Position numbers and translations under genes: made by a program
Shown: one piece after another, positions 51,651-63,811 of the stretch
Numbering within the stretch: position 1 is the stretch's first letter
Layout: each line of letters starts with the position of its first letter
Source of the DNA: Symbiodinium kawagutii
Lineage: Eukaryota > Sar > Dinophyceae > Suessiales > Symbiodiniaceae
Reading direction: 5' to 3'
Assembly (NCBI GenBank): GCA_009767595.1
Contig: VSDK01000501.1
Coordinates: forward strand, 84,085 to 148,084
DNA: 64,000 bases
Notes under the pieces: generated by a model
Seen by the model: only the letters and a program-made list of their open reading frames with translations
Database searches by the model: none
What the model was told of the DNA's origin: nothing

Positions 51651-52173
51651 TATCATCGTTAATCCCTATGTTTGTAACTTGACTTCGTTGGTGCCGAAGC
51701 ATGAGCAACCGCCAGGATGGCTGGCACAAAGAGTTGAACGAAGCACAGGACCGCTGCATAGCCGGCTGAGCCGCTCCACCTCCTGCAGCGTGGGTTCGGT
51801 GCAGGATCTGCCGGAAAGACATCTTGGGCTCTTCGCACCACTGGCGTACCACTGAAGAGACAGCTCGAAAGACAACACAGCTGGAACTTCTTTTCTGTTC
51901 GAAACTGTGGATCTTGTTTCTCACTTCGGGTGTCATCCACCTGCTTGTACCAAATGCCAGGTCGTGGATGTGACGCCTTTGCGCAAGGCCGTGTTGGGAA
52001 CCAGGAAGACAGGAAAGACAAAGAAGACATAGAATACAGATGGCACAAACACGAGCCTCTGCCATGTTGCCAGGCATTGATGGCAATGTGCGCCTGCTGC
52101 CGTTTGAGGTGGGGACCACAGGAGTCCTTTGACATTCTTTGGATCCAAGTTCTTCCATATGAAACTGTGGCAA
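51577..52173 (-). CDS. Uncertain 198-codon minus-strand ORF
   Basis: Open ATG-to-stop frame with a Cys-rich hydrophobic segment (VCAICILCLLCLSCLPGSQH) and GTSRWMTPEVRNKIHSFEQK. A second minus frame of 188 codons overlaps almost completely, and the + strand also has exon-like sequence from 51930, so at most one reading is real. I favour the + strand gene for 52.0-52.3 kb. Confidence 0.25.
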   Translation of the reverse strand: MPQFHMEELGSKECQRTPVVPTSNGSRRTLPSMPGNMAEARVCAICILCLLCLSCLPGSQHGLAQRRHIHDLAFGTSRWMTPEVRNKIHSFEQKRSSSCVVFRAVSSVVRQWCEEPKMSFRQILHRTHAAGGGAAQPAMQRSCASFNSLCQPSWRLLMLRHQRSQVTNIGINDDITKINGGQRKSTRCCNSTRMETAT

Positions 52174-52917
52174 TGCCAGGGTTCGGCCTCAAAGGGGGGC
52201 CTTTTGAAACGGGCGATGGTCTCAAGCTTGCCAGGTTGATGGGAGTGGTTCAGCGGTGGCTGGAAGATGCTTGCGTCGGGCATGCTCAGCAAGTGGAATC
52301 CAGTGGATGATGTGCGCTAAGTCTACAGATTTGGTATGCGCAGTCTGCGGCCAAGTCGTCCATTTGAGGCCAAACTCAAGCTGTCTTTGCAGGCCGAAAT
52401 CGCTGAAATTGCTTCAGGATGATGTTTCAAGGGGATACAAGGGAGGTTTGTCTGGGATGTTAAGAAGAGTTTTTACGCGAAGGAGTAAAACTCACTGCTG
52501 CCTGCTACGACACACCGCCAGTATTGGTTTCCCCAAGAAGACCAAAGCCACTCATGGATTGGTTCAGTTCAGAGATGTCGATCACAGAGTCCAGGCGAAG
52601 AGTGGGGAAATCATCATGTCGCCCAAGCATCCTGATGAGCTCCACAGTACCATCCTGGTGGGGTCTTCCAGAGCTTAGAGTGTGTTGCAAAAATGCTGAA
52701 AGGTCACGGCTTCGCTGCTTTGATCTTGTTTGTTTTGTGCTTATTTGGTCTTTTTTGTTTTGTTTCCTTTGGCTCGGACGGGTTTCCCATGTTTTCCCTG
52801 GGTTTCCAGCTTGAAGCAATTGAAGCGTTGCCATTTCGTACATCAGAAAATGGTTTCTTTGCTACTCCTCGGCACATGAAGACTGCACGCATCAAAGCAT
52901 TGCGACTCAGGCAGTGA
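51930..52917 (+). CDS. Unknown + strand gene, three exon-like segments with C terminus
   Basis: About 52105-52310: FDILWIQVLPYETVAMPGFG, LKGGPFETGDGLKLARLMGV then VQRWLEDACVGHAQQVESSG. About 52535-52678: KTKATHGLVQFRDVDHRVQA then KSGEIIMSPKHPDELHSTIL and VGSSRA. About 52810-52917: LEAIEALPFRTSENGFFATP then RHMKTARIKALRLRQ, stop TGA. All are on one strand with good composition; the intervening T-rich sequence (52740-52800) looks intronic. No family recognised. Confidence 0.42.
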
Positions 52918-52919
52918 AG

Positions 52920-55195
52920 AGCTTGGATCCCTTCCTGGTGGAAACTGCTCCAGTCTTGGCCACTCGACAGGGGAGTCATGGAGTCGAAACGTCAAAAGGG
53001 ATGAAAATGAAGGACCAAGGACCTGTGATGACCCCTTCATTGTGAAAAACATGTTTTTCTGTTGTTTTGCTGATTATGTTGTGGTGAGGAAGGCTTTATG
53101 ACAGGTTTTTCTAGAACGATGTTTGAGAAGGGACATGATGATAAGAAATGACAGGAATGCAGACTCAAGCGTGACATTTGGGGTAGATCCAGAGTATCAC
53201 CATGCAAAGTTGTGATCATTTCTTCCAAATAATGCCTCCTGTTGGCTCGAATCTCCGTTGGTCATGCTGCCTTATTTGTTTTTTGTATCATGGTGGGACA
53301 GTTTTTGGCGGCAGATTCAATTGAAGGAGTGGACAACATGGTTAGTTGTTCGCAGCAATGATAGGGGCCACCCACAGTTGCTGGTGCTTCCTCACTCGAA
53401 ATGCTCATTGGTGCCAAGTATGATTTCCTCAACTCGGAGCCATATTTCCGTAGCTATTCGTGATACCTGAAACGCTCCAGTAACATGTTTTCTAGTTGCA
53501 AAGTTGTGATGTCCAGTTACCGTGTCCTTAGTGACTGCCTTTGTGGATGGACATCGAAGCCGCTGAGGCCTCTATCCGTCAGATGTTTGAAGTCTTGGAG
53601 AGCCGCTATCATCAGGCAGGGTGCCATCAATGCAACGTTGGTCCATGGTCAACTCATCACCGCGCATGCTGAATGATCTTCTGAACCCGCCCATACCAAG
53701 GTTAGGACAACATGATGCTTGAAAGACGGCTTTACATAGGAGTTGAATCGTCCAATCATGGCGAATCTTGACCCGAGGTTGGTAGGCCATGTGCCGCATG
53801 CGCTTCTGTTTGTGATATTTCTGTTGGTGCTTTCATGTTGTGAACTGTTGGGTAGGCATTGTCATTGTGCTACTTTTGCTATATTTGCGATTTCTTGAGA
53901 AAAGATCAATGAATCCCTGCAGAAATCACAGAAATCAACAGATCTCCAATGCTTTTCCTCTCTAGGTGCCTCGCGCCCTGATAAAACGATGGCCACTCGG
54001 TGCGGCCCAATCTTTGCCTTGTTGGATGCTGTTGGCGGATTCTTTTGCGTCATTTAATGTTCATCTAATACATGTGTTTCTTGGCCCATGTATTAGCTAT
54101 ATTGACAAACGTTTACGAAATGGCACCAGTATTTCTTCGTGGCTGGTTTGTTGGATGATGGATGGTGAGTGGTGAATAGTAGTGATTGGATGTGATTGAT
54201 CATTTCATGAATGGTTTGATAGCAGCTAGATGGTCATGGCGACATGGTGATCGTTATTTGCCAGTGATTTGTCGAGCTTGAGACTCTGAACTTTGGTGGT
54301 CGATGGATGATGTCTTGTCGCATTGGATTCAAGCTAGCATACCACTGTCCTTTTTTGTGTGTTATGGAACGCAAGGCAGTAAAAGTGAAAAAGGACACAT
54401 CATGTGTGTGTACTGCTTAATAGCGAGATGATCACATGATGGTCAATGGTGGTTGGTTTCATGCAAGGAGTTGCTGTGGAAGCAGGTATGTATTGGGCAT
54501 TGCATTCCCTGACGTGGGATGAACTACCAACCAATCATGCTTATGGGCATTTTTCATAGCCCATGACATCCACTTTTTGAAGTCGCAATTTTCCTAGCTG
54601 CAGATTTGGTCCAAGGATGTTATCCACTTTGATAGTGGCTCTTAAGATACTGAATTCGCTGGAACTGAGGTATGAGTGCATTCATGCTGTGCCTGACTTA
54701 CGAGACCGTGCGGAGAAGTGGCAGAACATCTTTCGCAAGGCCTGGCCTCTCTGCCACGTGCAAAACCATCTGCAGGGTTTGGATGTGGGGTCTTTGCAAT
54801 TTTTTGTTTTCTTTTTAGCTTCATTTTTCTAGTTCCTTTGTATTCTAATGTCTTTAACTGTCTTTAAGTCTTTCCCTTTCCTCTTTTCTTTTCGGATAGT
54901 CCGATAGTCCTGTAAGTCCCCAGGACCTGCGCGGCAAGTTCAACATCCGAATCTCACAGACAGCGAAGATTCTCTCCGTATCCCGCCATGGTCGACGTGG
55001 GTGGTCGGGTGAAACATAGAAGCCATGTGCCACTACACTCATCGGTGCAACGCACTCTGTCCAAGCTTCAGAAGTGAAACTCCGCAAAAATCCAGCCAAG
55101 TGACACACCCGCTCCTTCCACAAATCATGGACTGCGCAGAATTCTGAACAGCAACCTTTTCATCCACATCAGAGTTTGTTAGCCATACATTCTTG
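52920..55195. other. Gene-poor stretch
   Basis: Short + frames occur (53485-53676 with VMSSYRVLSDCLCGWTSKPL; 54617-54832 with LKILNSLELRYECIHAVPDL then RDRAEKWQNIFRKAWPLCHV). The latter, 54640-54775, looks like a genuine isolated exon. The rest carries ATGG/GATGG-rich sequence without frames. Confidence 0.35.
54640..54775 (+). CDS. Possible isolated exon
   Basis: ALKILNSLELRYECIHAVPD then LRDRAEKWQNIFRKAWPLCH, a helical, coding-like stretch ending near CTGCAGGG. Function unknown. Confidence 0.35.
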
Positions 55196-55199
55196 GGTG

Positions 55200-55921
55200 A
55201 GCTAAGGCCCAAGTTCAAGAATGTCGCCTGGTGCTGGAAGAATACGCTTGCAAGGCCAATGATGGAGCAGCAGTCGGCGTTGTGAAAATCATTTCATGGC
55301 CAGGTGTCCTTGACAAAGGCTGAGTCCGCCTCTCAGAAGCGTGCCGAATGTGACAGAGATAACTGGTGTGGTGCCCATTGGCCCAAGGTTTTACTACAAC
55401 AAAATGCACAAGTTGCAAGAGCGCGTGGCAAAACTGCAGGAACAGGTGGGAAACTGACATTGTTTTGCTCAATTGAATGGTGGTGCCAACGCGGTCTTTT
55501 TTGTTGTGCGCGTGTGAAGCGCATCAGGGACACTAAAGGCGATCCGAAAAAAACGAGACAGTGGAATGACAGTGGCAGGTTGAGAAGCAGCACGTGCATG
55601 AAGACATGATGGAGCAATTCTTGCCATGTTTGAATAGACTTTTTCAGTGCTGGAGAACTGCATGAGAAGATTTTCTAGTTTTGACATATTTCTCTTGCTC
55701 TTCTCTTCTAGATTTTTTAGAATTTGGAAGTTATGATATTTTTCCCCTTCTCTTGCGAAACTTTTTGGCAGTTCTTCGCGGAAAGAGCTGCACTGCCACT
55801 TTGGACAGATCTTCCGCGCCAGGATGCCATTGTCGGAATTCCCCGGTCTATCAGCCACGGTGCGGCACAGCTTCCCGCAGCCGTGACGGGCATCCCACGG
55901 TATCTGCGGACAATTAAGTGA
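55200..55921 (+). CDS. Unknown gene, exon-like segments with C terminus
   Basis: About 55205-55310: AQVQECRLVLEEYACKANDG then AAVGVVKIISWPG. About 55318-55470 is open in two frames; one gives AESASQKRAECDRDNWCGAH then WPKVLLQQNAQVARARG, the other HKLQERVAKLQEQV. 55770-55921: FFAERAALPLWTDLPRQDAI then VGIPRSISHGAAQLPAAVTG and IPRYLRTIK, stop TGA. The last exon is the most secure. Confidence 0.4.
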
Positions 55922-56039
55922 TGCTCTGGATCGCACCATTGAAACGATGGTTAGTTACTGTTGGTATGCATTTTTTATCATTTTTTTGTTGGATTGGTAG
56001 ATGATGGTGACTAGTCCCAATATTTTCTTGCTGGTTTAG

Positions 56040-56854
56040 ACTCAGCATTTCGCAGGCTGAACAGATCGCGCCCTTGCTGGACCTGTGGTTCTTGGCCCAT
56101 GTGCCTTGCTTCTACGGTGGAGTACTGCGATGGATGAGAATGTTGTGTGAGATGATACCGAAGTTCAAGCTTTGATTTCTCTCAATTTTGATGCCAAAAT
56201 GCCCTTAAGATATCTTCTTTTGTGCAACAAGGTGCCTCATGGCGCCTTGATAGTGCCAAGGATTGGAATCAGTGGCAGGATGAGATCCTTTTCGGAGAAT
56301 TTGTCTGATGCCCGTTTGGATCGGGGTGGTTTCTGGAGGTATTTAGAATTGAAAACAGGTTGGCAGTTCCCAATTCCTTTGGGGACTCGATCACTGCAAA
56401 GAGTGGTTCGACGATCGGATCGTTGTAAGCCAAGACAGGAGTTTGATGCTTGACGCGGGAGTTTATCAACGGTAGGGAATCGGCATTTTCAAGGGAGCAA
56501 CTACGAAATAAGCGATTTGTTATTTTAGTACCTGCTGGAAATCTTTTGATACTTTTGACTCAAGCTGCGCCGCAGTTCGAATCCATTTCTATCCTCTGTG
56601 TATTGTGCTTAATTATTGTTGACATCGAGCATTTCCAAATCATTTTTTCCATTGCAGCAAAGGACTTCACCATTTCATCTTGGCTGTGTCGGATGCAGCT
56701 TGTTTTTTGGCTTGAAAGAATTGCATCCAAAGATAGCCCGCTGTTTCAGCTGCCCCAGTGCAGCAGTCGCAGCATGAATTTGGGCTTCGGTGCACAAGGA
56801 CAGCAGAGCTCGCAGGACGGGATGTTCAGAGCCAAGCTTGGGACCAGGGAATGA
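56040..56854 (+). CDS. Unknown gene, exon-like segments with C terminus
   Basis: 56043-56175: SISQAEQIAPLLDLWFLAHV then PCFYGGVLRWMRMLCEMIPK. 56660-56854: AKDFTISSWLCRMQLVFWLE, RIASKDSPLFQLPQCSSRSM then NLGFGAQGQQSSQDGMFRAK, stop TGA. These are hydrophobic, helix-rich segments and may be membrane-associated. The 480-bp stretch between them has no clear exon. Confidence 0.38.
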
Positions 56855-56869
56855 AATCTGGGAACATCA

Positions 56870-58725
56870 TGGAACATCCATAATAGCGTATATCATAGTT
56901 TCCGCATATACAATGGTCAATGGCATAATATGCCTTGGTAAGTCCATCATCTGTGAAATCTCCGCAACTAAACATATGAAATGGTTTAAGTCCAAATTTA
57001 TGACATTTCCGGAACTCAAATCGTTCAACACATGTGGCAACACCAACTAAGGGGGTAGCCTTTGCGGCAGGATTGTTCTCTTCCACTGGGCACCATCTGC
57101 AGAGCTCCCATTCGACTGTCCTACTTCGCCCAGCACTCAGGGCTTCTGTGGATTATTACGCAGTAGCATTTGGGTAGAACCGAATGGTAATAATCTTTGA
57201 TGTTAGAATATGCTTAGTTATAGAAAGTATATAATGATATGCAACAATCACCAACAACACTAGATACTGTAGTGACTTTGTCAATGTCTTGCCATTGGTT
57301 TATTGTCATCCAATGGGCGATAGGGACTATGTATGAATTTGAGATTCTCTATTGGTCGATGTATAGCAAACACTTGCCATGGTTCACAACCATAGGTGGG
57401 GATATCCCTTTTGCCTATAAAAGCACGGCATTTTTGAATGGTTGGTGGTTCCCCTCTATTTATGGACAGACCAAGCAAGTTTCTGTGTTGGCGCCGCTTT
57501 GGGTTTCTGGAATTCTCGAATCTGCAGAGATTTGACAAAGATCCAAAGTTCTAAGCTTGGCCGACGGGTCTGAGGTTTGTATTTTCTTTGTGTCCTGAAC
57601 TCAGACCCAGAGACGGACCCGGTGCTGCCTCACAGTGTCGCACCTCAGGTATGACCTGGTGACCATCGCAAAGAACGGTGGCGATGATCAGATCATCCTT
57701 TACCAGGCGAGACATGTCACATCATGTCACCATGTTCGACTTCAGAGTGATGGGAAATCTTCAAATTCATATGTTCTACATTTGTTTACTTGATTCAAAT
57801 AAATTGTTTTCTTCAAGTTTCTAAAATTTCTGCCTGGAGATGACCGAATGATACCCAACGTCTAGGGAATCTCTGTCCCGTTGAGATGGGCCTTGTTACT
57901 TCTCATAGGTGGTCCGAGCCACGTTAAATGAAGTGGTCTTGCTGCTGACCATTCTTTGTCCACAGCTTAGTGACGTGGATGGGTGCTCAATGGTGCTCAT
58001 GGTTTTCTGACTGGTGGAGAGGGAGCTAAGGAGCCGGGGGTATCCTTATAGCCTTTTGAAAAAAGTTGCGTCAGCTACCAGGAGTGCCCTAACCCGATGC
58101 GAGTTTTGCTTCAGAAAAGATCTAAGGTCACGAGTTTGGACATGGCAACATGGCGAGATATCTTGGAGGTGAAATCAGCTGCTTGGCCAAATTCGTCACC
58201 TTTGAGTGGTCGAAACAGGAGAGAAGCAAAGCTGGAAAGCCAAGTCTCCTTTGATCATTTACAAAGTCGGAATCTTGTTGGCATGTGTATGTTGATCATT
58301 ACTGATCATTGTAATGTCGTGCAAAGTTGTTTACTTATATTGCACACTTTGAGACGTTCCTTTTGATTCTGAACTCGGGTACATTCCCCCTTGCTGACTG
58401 CCTATGACGGAAGAAGACCAAAGGGAAATTCCTCTGAACTAAACGCAGTCTTTGTCAAAAGAGGCGGAATTGAATGAGGCACAGCCCATCAATGTTGACA
58501 TAAGAATTGAAGTTTTCATCAAGATTAATGTTGTTCAGGGTAAGAATGAACTACAATTACCTTCGATCTTAATTGATTGCATCATTTCTTTCAGGGTAAG
58601 AACCATCAAAATTTGAAGGTCACATCCTGCTGTGGGTCTTCGGCGGAATCTGCTTCCACACTCGGCCACGTGGCCGCAGCAGCTCGGCCGCAGGGTTTTT
58701 CTATGTGATTCTATGCTTGAAATAA
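56870..58725. other. Gene-poor, AT-rich in part
   Basis: 56880-57540 is AT-rich. A 98-codon + frame (57239-57535, containing MSCHWFIVIQWAIGTMYEF) is hydrophobic and Trp/Tyr-rich, but I find no match to organelle or nuclear membrane proteins. A further 89-codon frame at 58097-58366 is unconvincing. Confidence 0.35.
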
Positions 58726-58728
58726 ATC

Positions 58729-59618
58729 TGTGTGTTTCTGTGAAGTTTGTGTTGAGTTTCTATGAAGTTTGTGTTGAGTTTCTATGAAGTTTGTGTTGAG
58801 TTTCTATGAAGTTTGTGTTGAGTTTCTATGAATAACTTGTGTTGAGTTTCTATGAATAACTTTTGTTGAGTTTCTATGAAGTTTGTGTTGAGTTTGCTGT
58901 GAAGTTTGTGTTGAGTTTGCTGTGAAGTTTGTGCTGAGTTTCTATGAAGTTTGTGCTGAGTTTGCTGTGAAGTTTGTGTTGAGTTTGCTGTGAAGTTTGT
59001 GTTGAGTTTCTATGAAGTTTGTCTTGAGTTTCTATAAAGTTTGTGTTGAGTTTGCTGTGAAGCTTGTGTTGAGTTTCTATGAAGTTTGTGTTGAGTTTCT
59101 ATGAAGTTTGTGTTGAGTTTCTATGAAGTTTGTGTTGAGTTTCTATGAAGTTTGTGTTGAGTTTCTATGAAGTTTGTGTTGAGTTTCTATGAATAACTTG
59201 TGTTGAGTTTCTATGAAGTTTGTGTTGAGTTTCTATGAAGTTTGTGTTGAGTTTCTATGAAAAACTTGTGTTGAGTTTCTATCAATAACTTGTGTTGAGT
59301 TTCTATGAAAAACTTGTGTTGAGTTTCTATCAATAACTTGTGTTGAGTTTCTATGAAGTTTGTGTTGAGTTTGCTGTGAAGTTTGTGTTGAGTTTCTATG
59401 AAGTTTGTGTTGAGTTTCTATGAATAACTTGTGTTGAGTTTCTATGAATAACTTTTGTTGAGTTTCTATGAAGTTTGTGTTGAGTTTCTGTAAAGTTTGT
59501 GTTGAGTTTGCTGTGAAGCTTGTGTTGAGTTTCTGTGAAGTTTGTGTTGAGTTTCCCTGAAGTTTGTGTTGAGTTTCTATGAAGTTTGTGCTGAGTTTCT
59601 TTGAATTTTGTATGTATT
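58729..59618 (+). repeat. About 22-bp minisatellite GTGTTGAGTTTCTATGAAGTTT, about 40 copies
   Basis: Units of 22-24 bp alternate among three variants of the 3' half: CTATGAAGTTT, CTATGAATAACTT and GCTGTGAAGTTT. Variants occur in clusters, suggesting block duplication. The minus strand reads Asn/Thr/His/Lys repeats (NFTETQHKLHRNSTQ), a by-product. Confidence 0.95.
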
Positions 59619-59662
59619 TCTGATTTCACTTTTCTGACTTAAGAGTTTTTCTGAGTTTTGGC

Positions 59663-59820
59663 AGATTTCTTGGCTCTCAAACAGCAACAAGCAACGGCTT
59701 TCGCTGGCACTTCAGATGGGGACCTCACTGACAATTCGAAGATCCTACGGAATGACTTGATGGTCGTCGCTGCAGGAGACTGGAAATTGATGATCATCAC
59801 CGGGGTAAAGGCAGCTATTT
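59663..59820 (+). CDS. Probable exon, unknown protein
   Basis: After TTTTGGCAG the + strand reads FLALKQQQATAFAGTSDGDL then TDNSKILRNDLMVVAAGDWK and LMIITG. It is coding-like and lies directly behind the minisatellite, which would then sit in the upstream intron. Confidence 0.42.
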
Positions 59821-59829
59821 GCCAACCAA

Positions 59830-60500
59830 GATGATTTGATGCTCATGAAGCAACATGGCCAAAGGCAGTTCTTTCTTGGGTCAGGATTAACGAAACATGG
59901 TGGATTAATTGAGATAGACCGTGATGGTCATAGAGATAGACCAAGGTGGTCATATTGATCATTCACGGTCCCTGATTCAGACCCCAATGTCCAGCAGGAC
60001 CGTCAACTCACTTTCTGCAATTACCGGCGTGGGGCCTGTCGCTTGGTTTCAGCATGGGATGCGGGGGGGTTTTGGAACGATGACTGGGAGATGGTCTGAA
60101 ACTTATCGGGTTTAAGATTTGAGATATTCAAATGGGAACACATCTTGAACAAGATTGCTTGACTGGCCTTCGAATGACGACGCATGATCCTGAATCTCAA
60201 TGTCACACTTAGAATGCATTTTGACGAAAGACGATTAGCTTCACCTCTCATATACAGACATACACGCACACACACCTTTCGGGATGAGAAATACCCAAAG
60301 CAGAATTGATTCAGCAACGTTCAGAAGCTCAGTTTCTTGAAATCCGGCCAATGATTAGACCGAACAAAATCTGACCAACTCCTTTTGCCGAATCAGCTGG
60401 ATTCCCACCAAGGCCATCTAGGAATCATTGTGATATGTACCCCACATGAACAAGTAGGAAACCATGCGTATATTTTGGGTATATCATCCACCTCCACATC
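59830..60500. other. No confident gene
   Basis: Only short frames; an AC-rich stretch (ACACGCACACACACC) lies at about 60262-60276. Confidence 0.35.
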
Positions 60501-60504
60501 GAAA

Positions 60505-60985
60505 AGATGTCACTAGCCATCACCTGCCCTGCTACGAGGATCTTGGGACTCATGTTCTTTCTCTTCAGTCAAGAGGCCACTTGCTGTGCGGGTGACAACT
60601 GCTCATTGCCCTTGGCATATTTGCTACAGTTGCATACCTTTGGATACGAACAGGTAAGTATTTTGGTTTAGATTGGTGTAATACTGAATGGAATACACCA
60701 GATCTACCTATGTCTATGTGTAATGGCATTGGTCCAACTCGAACGTTTTTCGCCTCTATATATCGGATACCAGTTTAGATTGTATGGCCTATGTTTGCGT
60801 TGCCGTTTGTGTTGAAGGCGAGATACACTGGGTTCGACTCAGCATGGAACTGCTTCCTGGATGCTATGAACCCTTTGGGAGGCCGGATATCGGGTGAGTT
60901 GTTGTTGAGACTTTGCTTTTTGCGGCGAGATTTCAGCAATGTCGTTGAGGGTTTGTCCTTGAGTTTCCTCATTGACCCCAAATGA
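60505..60985 (+). CDS. Two possible exons of a membrane-type protein
   Basis: 60505-60655: SLAITCPATRILGLMFFLFS then QEATCCAGDNCSLPLAYLLQ and LHTFGYEQ, next to a GTAAGT donor, the most canonical donor noticed. 60791-60985: FALPFVLKARYTGFDSAWNC then FLDAMNPLGGRISGELLLRL and CFLRRDFSNVVEG, with another GTGAG near 60895. Function unknown. Confidence 0.4.
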
Positions 60986-61056
60986 GGATGCCTACATATT
61001 GATCCTCGATAAATGAAAAGTCCTACAGAAACTTGGGAAACTTCTGGGGTTTTGAG

Positions 61057-61554
61057 TCACCTTTGATCCCTTCCCCTTGTTCCCCTTGATCCCCTTGTTC
61101 TGATTGTTCCCTTCCCCCTGTCTCTCCTTGTTCTCCTTGCCCCGAGGTACCAGTTCAGTTTGGTCCTTTCTAAACGGTCGACTCGGCAGGCAGGGCACCT
61201 TAGGGACTGCTGAACTGGAGAGGTCCGACATTTGAATCTGGGCCTGGCTGAGCCAGGTGGTCGCATCTCCCCTTCGACATAGTTCTCAGTGCCATCAGCT
61301 TGAACGTAGCCAAATGCTAAGCAGAGACGAGCAGAGAGTTGTAGAAGATCTCGAGTAGAGAGCTGGGAAGCACTTCGACACGTCGCAGTCGAGGCTCTGT
61401 TCCTCTTCAACGTCTTCTTCCCCATGTATCCTGCAGACGGCGCCAAGTTGCTGGTCACGAGCCTCATGTTCTTCTGCGGCGTGACGCCTAGAAAGGCGCC
61501 TTGGACACTGTGCACCTCCCAGCAACATACGACTTGGCAGAACATGCCATCCAC
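61057..61554 (-). CDS. Uncertain minus-strand ORF, 165 codons
   Basis: Open from ATG to stop. The N-terminal half (MDGMFCQVVCCWEVHSVQGA, then LVTSNLAPSAGYMGKKTLKR) looks coding-like; the C-terminal third is Arg/Thr/Gly low complexity over CTTGTTCCCCTTG repeats. The + strand also has an exon-like reading (EALFLFNVFFPMYPADGAKL then LVTSLMFFCGVTPR, about 61388-61490), which would suit the membrane-type exons just upstream. Undecided. Confidence 0.28.
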   Translation of the reverse strand: MDGMFCQVVCCWEVHSVQGAFLGVTPQKNMRLVTSNLAPSAGYMGKKTLKRNRASTATCRSASQLSTRDLLQLSARLCLAFGYVQADGTENYVEGEMRPPGSARPRFKCRTSPVQQSLRCPACRVDRLERTKLNWYLGARRTRRDRGKGTIRTRGSRGTRGRDQR

Positions 61555-61966
61555 GTTGCTTGATTAAAACCCAGTAGTGGAAGGCTTTGTGTAAATGGAC
61601 TTTATGACGACATCTATGGACTATGGCTCATATGAATCAATCCTTACTCGTGGCATTCACTCTTAGTTCTGTTCGGGTCACACCATAAGCCATAGGGGTA
61701 CCTTATCTTTTCAGATTGAACATAAAGCAGAATGCCAAGCAGATAATGTGCAAAAGGCATCAAGGAGTTGTACATACCGTGGAGAAGGAAGCTTCAAAAC
61801 TATGATTGCCAAGTTGGAATTTCCTCTTCCCATGGTAGATGGAGGCGTAGGGTTCTAAAAATGATTTTCTTTTGATGTGCAAAGTTTGGGTCCAAGATGG
61901 TCCAATCTTTTTTGATATCATTATGTAATTTGCATCAGTTGAACTTTGGATCCTTAGGATGCACAT

Positions 61967-62565
61967 TTGTCACTACGAGAAGATGGTTGGGGAGAACCAT
62001 GGATTTTCACATCCACATCTCTCAATCGCTGGAAGCCGTGGATCAAAGCAGGCAGCGATGGTTTTGATTTGCACTTCGGTCCCCTGTGGCTTGCTCCTCA
62101 TTGCCACCTGGAAGCAAGCTCCAGCATGAGAAGGCAGCTCCTACCCTTCAAGGAAACGGAAAAGACCATGACCATACCGTATGCCTTCACTCAAAGGATG
62201 TCTGCGTGCAGTTGTAATTCCAAGGGAGCACCACACAGTGGCAAACCTGCAAACATGCTGCAAATCCAACGTCCAAGAGGAATCATTTCAAACACAAGTT
62301 TTGTGAACTTCACAACTTCCACAATTCCAAGATGGCAGTCTAATGCATTGCAACGTGTTTGGAGTCCAGCAACGCAGCTGAGGGCTACACTGTTTGGGGC
62401 CTCATTCAACAGGGAGCACGTGGCTTCCTGGGTGGCCTTATGGGATGGATGGGCGTGATGAGTCTCATCGAGGCATGCTGGGCAGAATGGAGCTTCGAAC
62501 ATTTTTTGGTCGTTCCAAAATTTCTACTATATTTTCCAGGAATTCTTCCTAGTGATAGGATCTAA
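61967..62565 (+). CDS. Two overlapping + strand frames, one probably coding
   Basis: Frame one (61967-62458, 163 codons) is Ser/Thr/Trp-rich. Frame two (62359-62565) reads SNAAEGYTVWGLIQQGARGF then LGGLMGWMGVMSLIEACWAE, a Gly-rich membrane-type segment. Composition favours frame two from about 62369, but the reading changes mid-way, so a splice junction is likely. Confidence 0.3.
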
Positions 62566-62569
62566 AAAA

Positions 62570-63420
62570 TGCCAAACATTCTTGGTAGACGTAAAGAAAT
62601 GCATCGTTTTTGCAGGGAATCTTCCAGGTTTATCACGAAATCTGGGCCAGGCCAGGAAGATTTGGAATCTGCGGAAGGCGCTGAGATGAAAGGGTTGCAT
62701 TTTCAGCAAAGCTTCACGAGAAAGGGCTGTTTGTTTGCACGAAGAAACATGAGGGCAACGCTGATGTGCTTCAGATACGCAGTCTGTGAAACCTCACTAG
62801 AACCAAAGCAGCGGGATAGTGACTAGAAACTTGGAAGCTAAAGTTGCGACCAGGCACGGCAACTTCACACCCATCCTCTTTTCGAGGCAGCTGGGGGAAG
62901 TTGTCGTCTGATTGCTCGATAGGTTGCTACGTTCCCAGTTGCTTGGACACGATCACTGCTACTAAGTGTAGACCTGCGACCTGGAACAGGTGGCCAAGAG
63001 CTGGCGAAGAACAGAGAGGGATCGTTTTGGCGTGGTGCATCGCATCAACCAATCCGCTCCATAGCTGCAGACCACTGCTTCGGGTGCAGCCACGAAGTTC
63101 CATCCATCGCCCATGGAACATCTTGGAACATCTTGGAACTGGGAGCTCCAAGGATTTCGACGATGACCAGCCCTTGACCACGGGAGGATGGAGGAATGTC
63201 TGCGCTGTCTTTCGGGGAGGTGATGACGAGGGTCAGTTGCTTCATCCGCCCAGACGCTCAAGGTGTTGTCGCTTGACCAAGGGGCAGAGAATTCAACTGA
63301 CTTACTCAGAGGTTACCAAAATATGTTGTTGAAAAGTTAAAACATTTTCGATTTGCAGTGGTCTATAGTCAGTGATATGTTCTTTCTTCCTGTTTCGACG
63401 GCCTGTTGCTTTAGCAAACA
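62570..63420. other. No confident gene
   Basis: Overlapping frames on both strands between 62844 and 63332; none stands out. Confidence 0.35.
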
Positions 63421-63458
63421 CAGCATCATCATCAACACCCTTCTGATCATCATCGACA

Positions 63459-63537
63459 TGAAGAAGAAGAAGAAGAAGAAGAAGAAGAAGAAGAAGAAAA
63501 AGAAGACGAAGAAAAAGAAGAAGAAGAAGAAGAAGAC
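63459..63537 (+). repeat. (GAA)n trinucleotide microsatellite
   Basis: AAG/GAA units with a few GAC interruptions. Confidence 0.97.
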
Positions 63538-63545
63538 GCAGATCA

Positions 63546-63654
63546 CCATCATCATCATCATCATCAGCATCATCATCACCATCATCATCATCATCACCAT
63601 CACCATCACCATCACCATCACCATCATCATCATCATCATCATCAACAACATCAA

Positions 63655-63686
<32 letters not shown>

Positions 63687-63811
63687 GCATCAGCATCATC
63701 ATCACCATCATCATCATCATCACCATTATCATCATCATCACCATTACCATCACCATCATCACCATCATCGTCATCATCATCATCATCATCCTCCTCATCA
63801 TCATCATCATC
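63546..63811 (+). repeat. (CAT/CAC)n trinucleotide array
   Basis: About 265 bp of CAT units with interspersed CAC, CAG, CAA and TTA variants, directly next to the GAA array. Confidence 0.97.
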
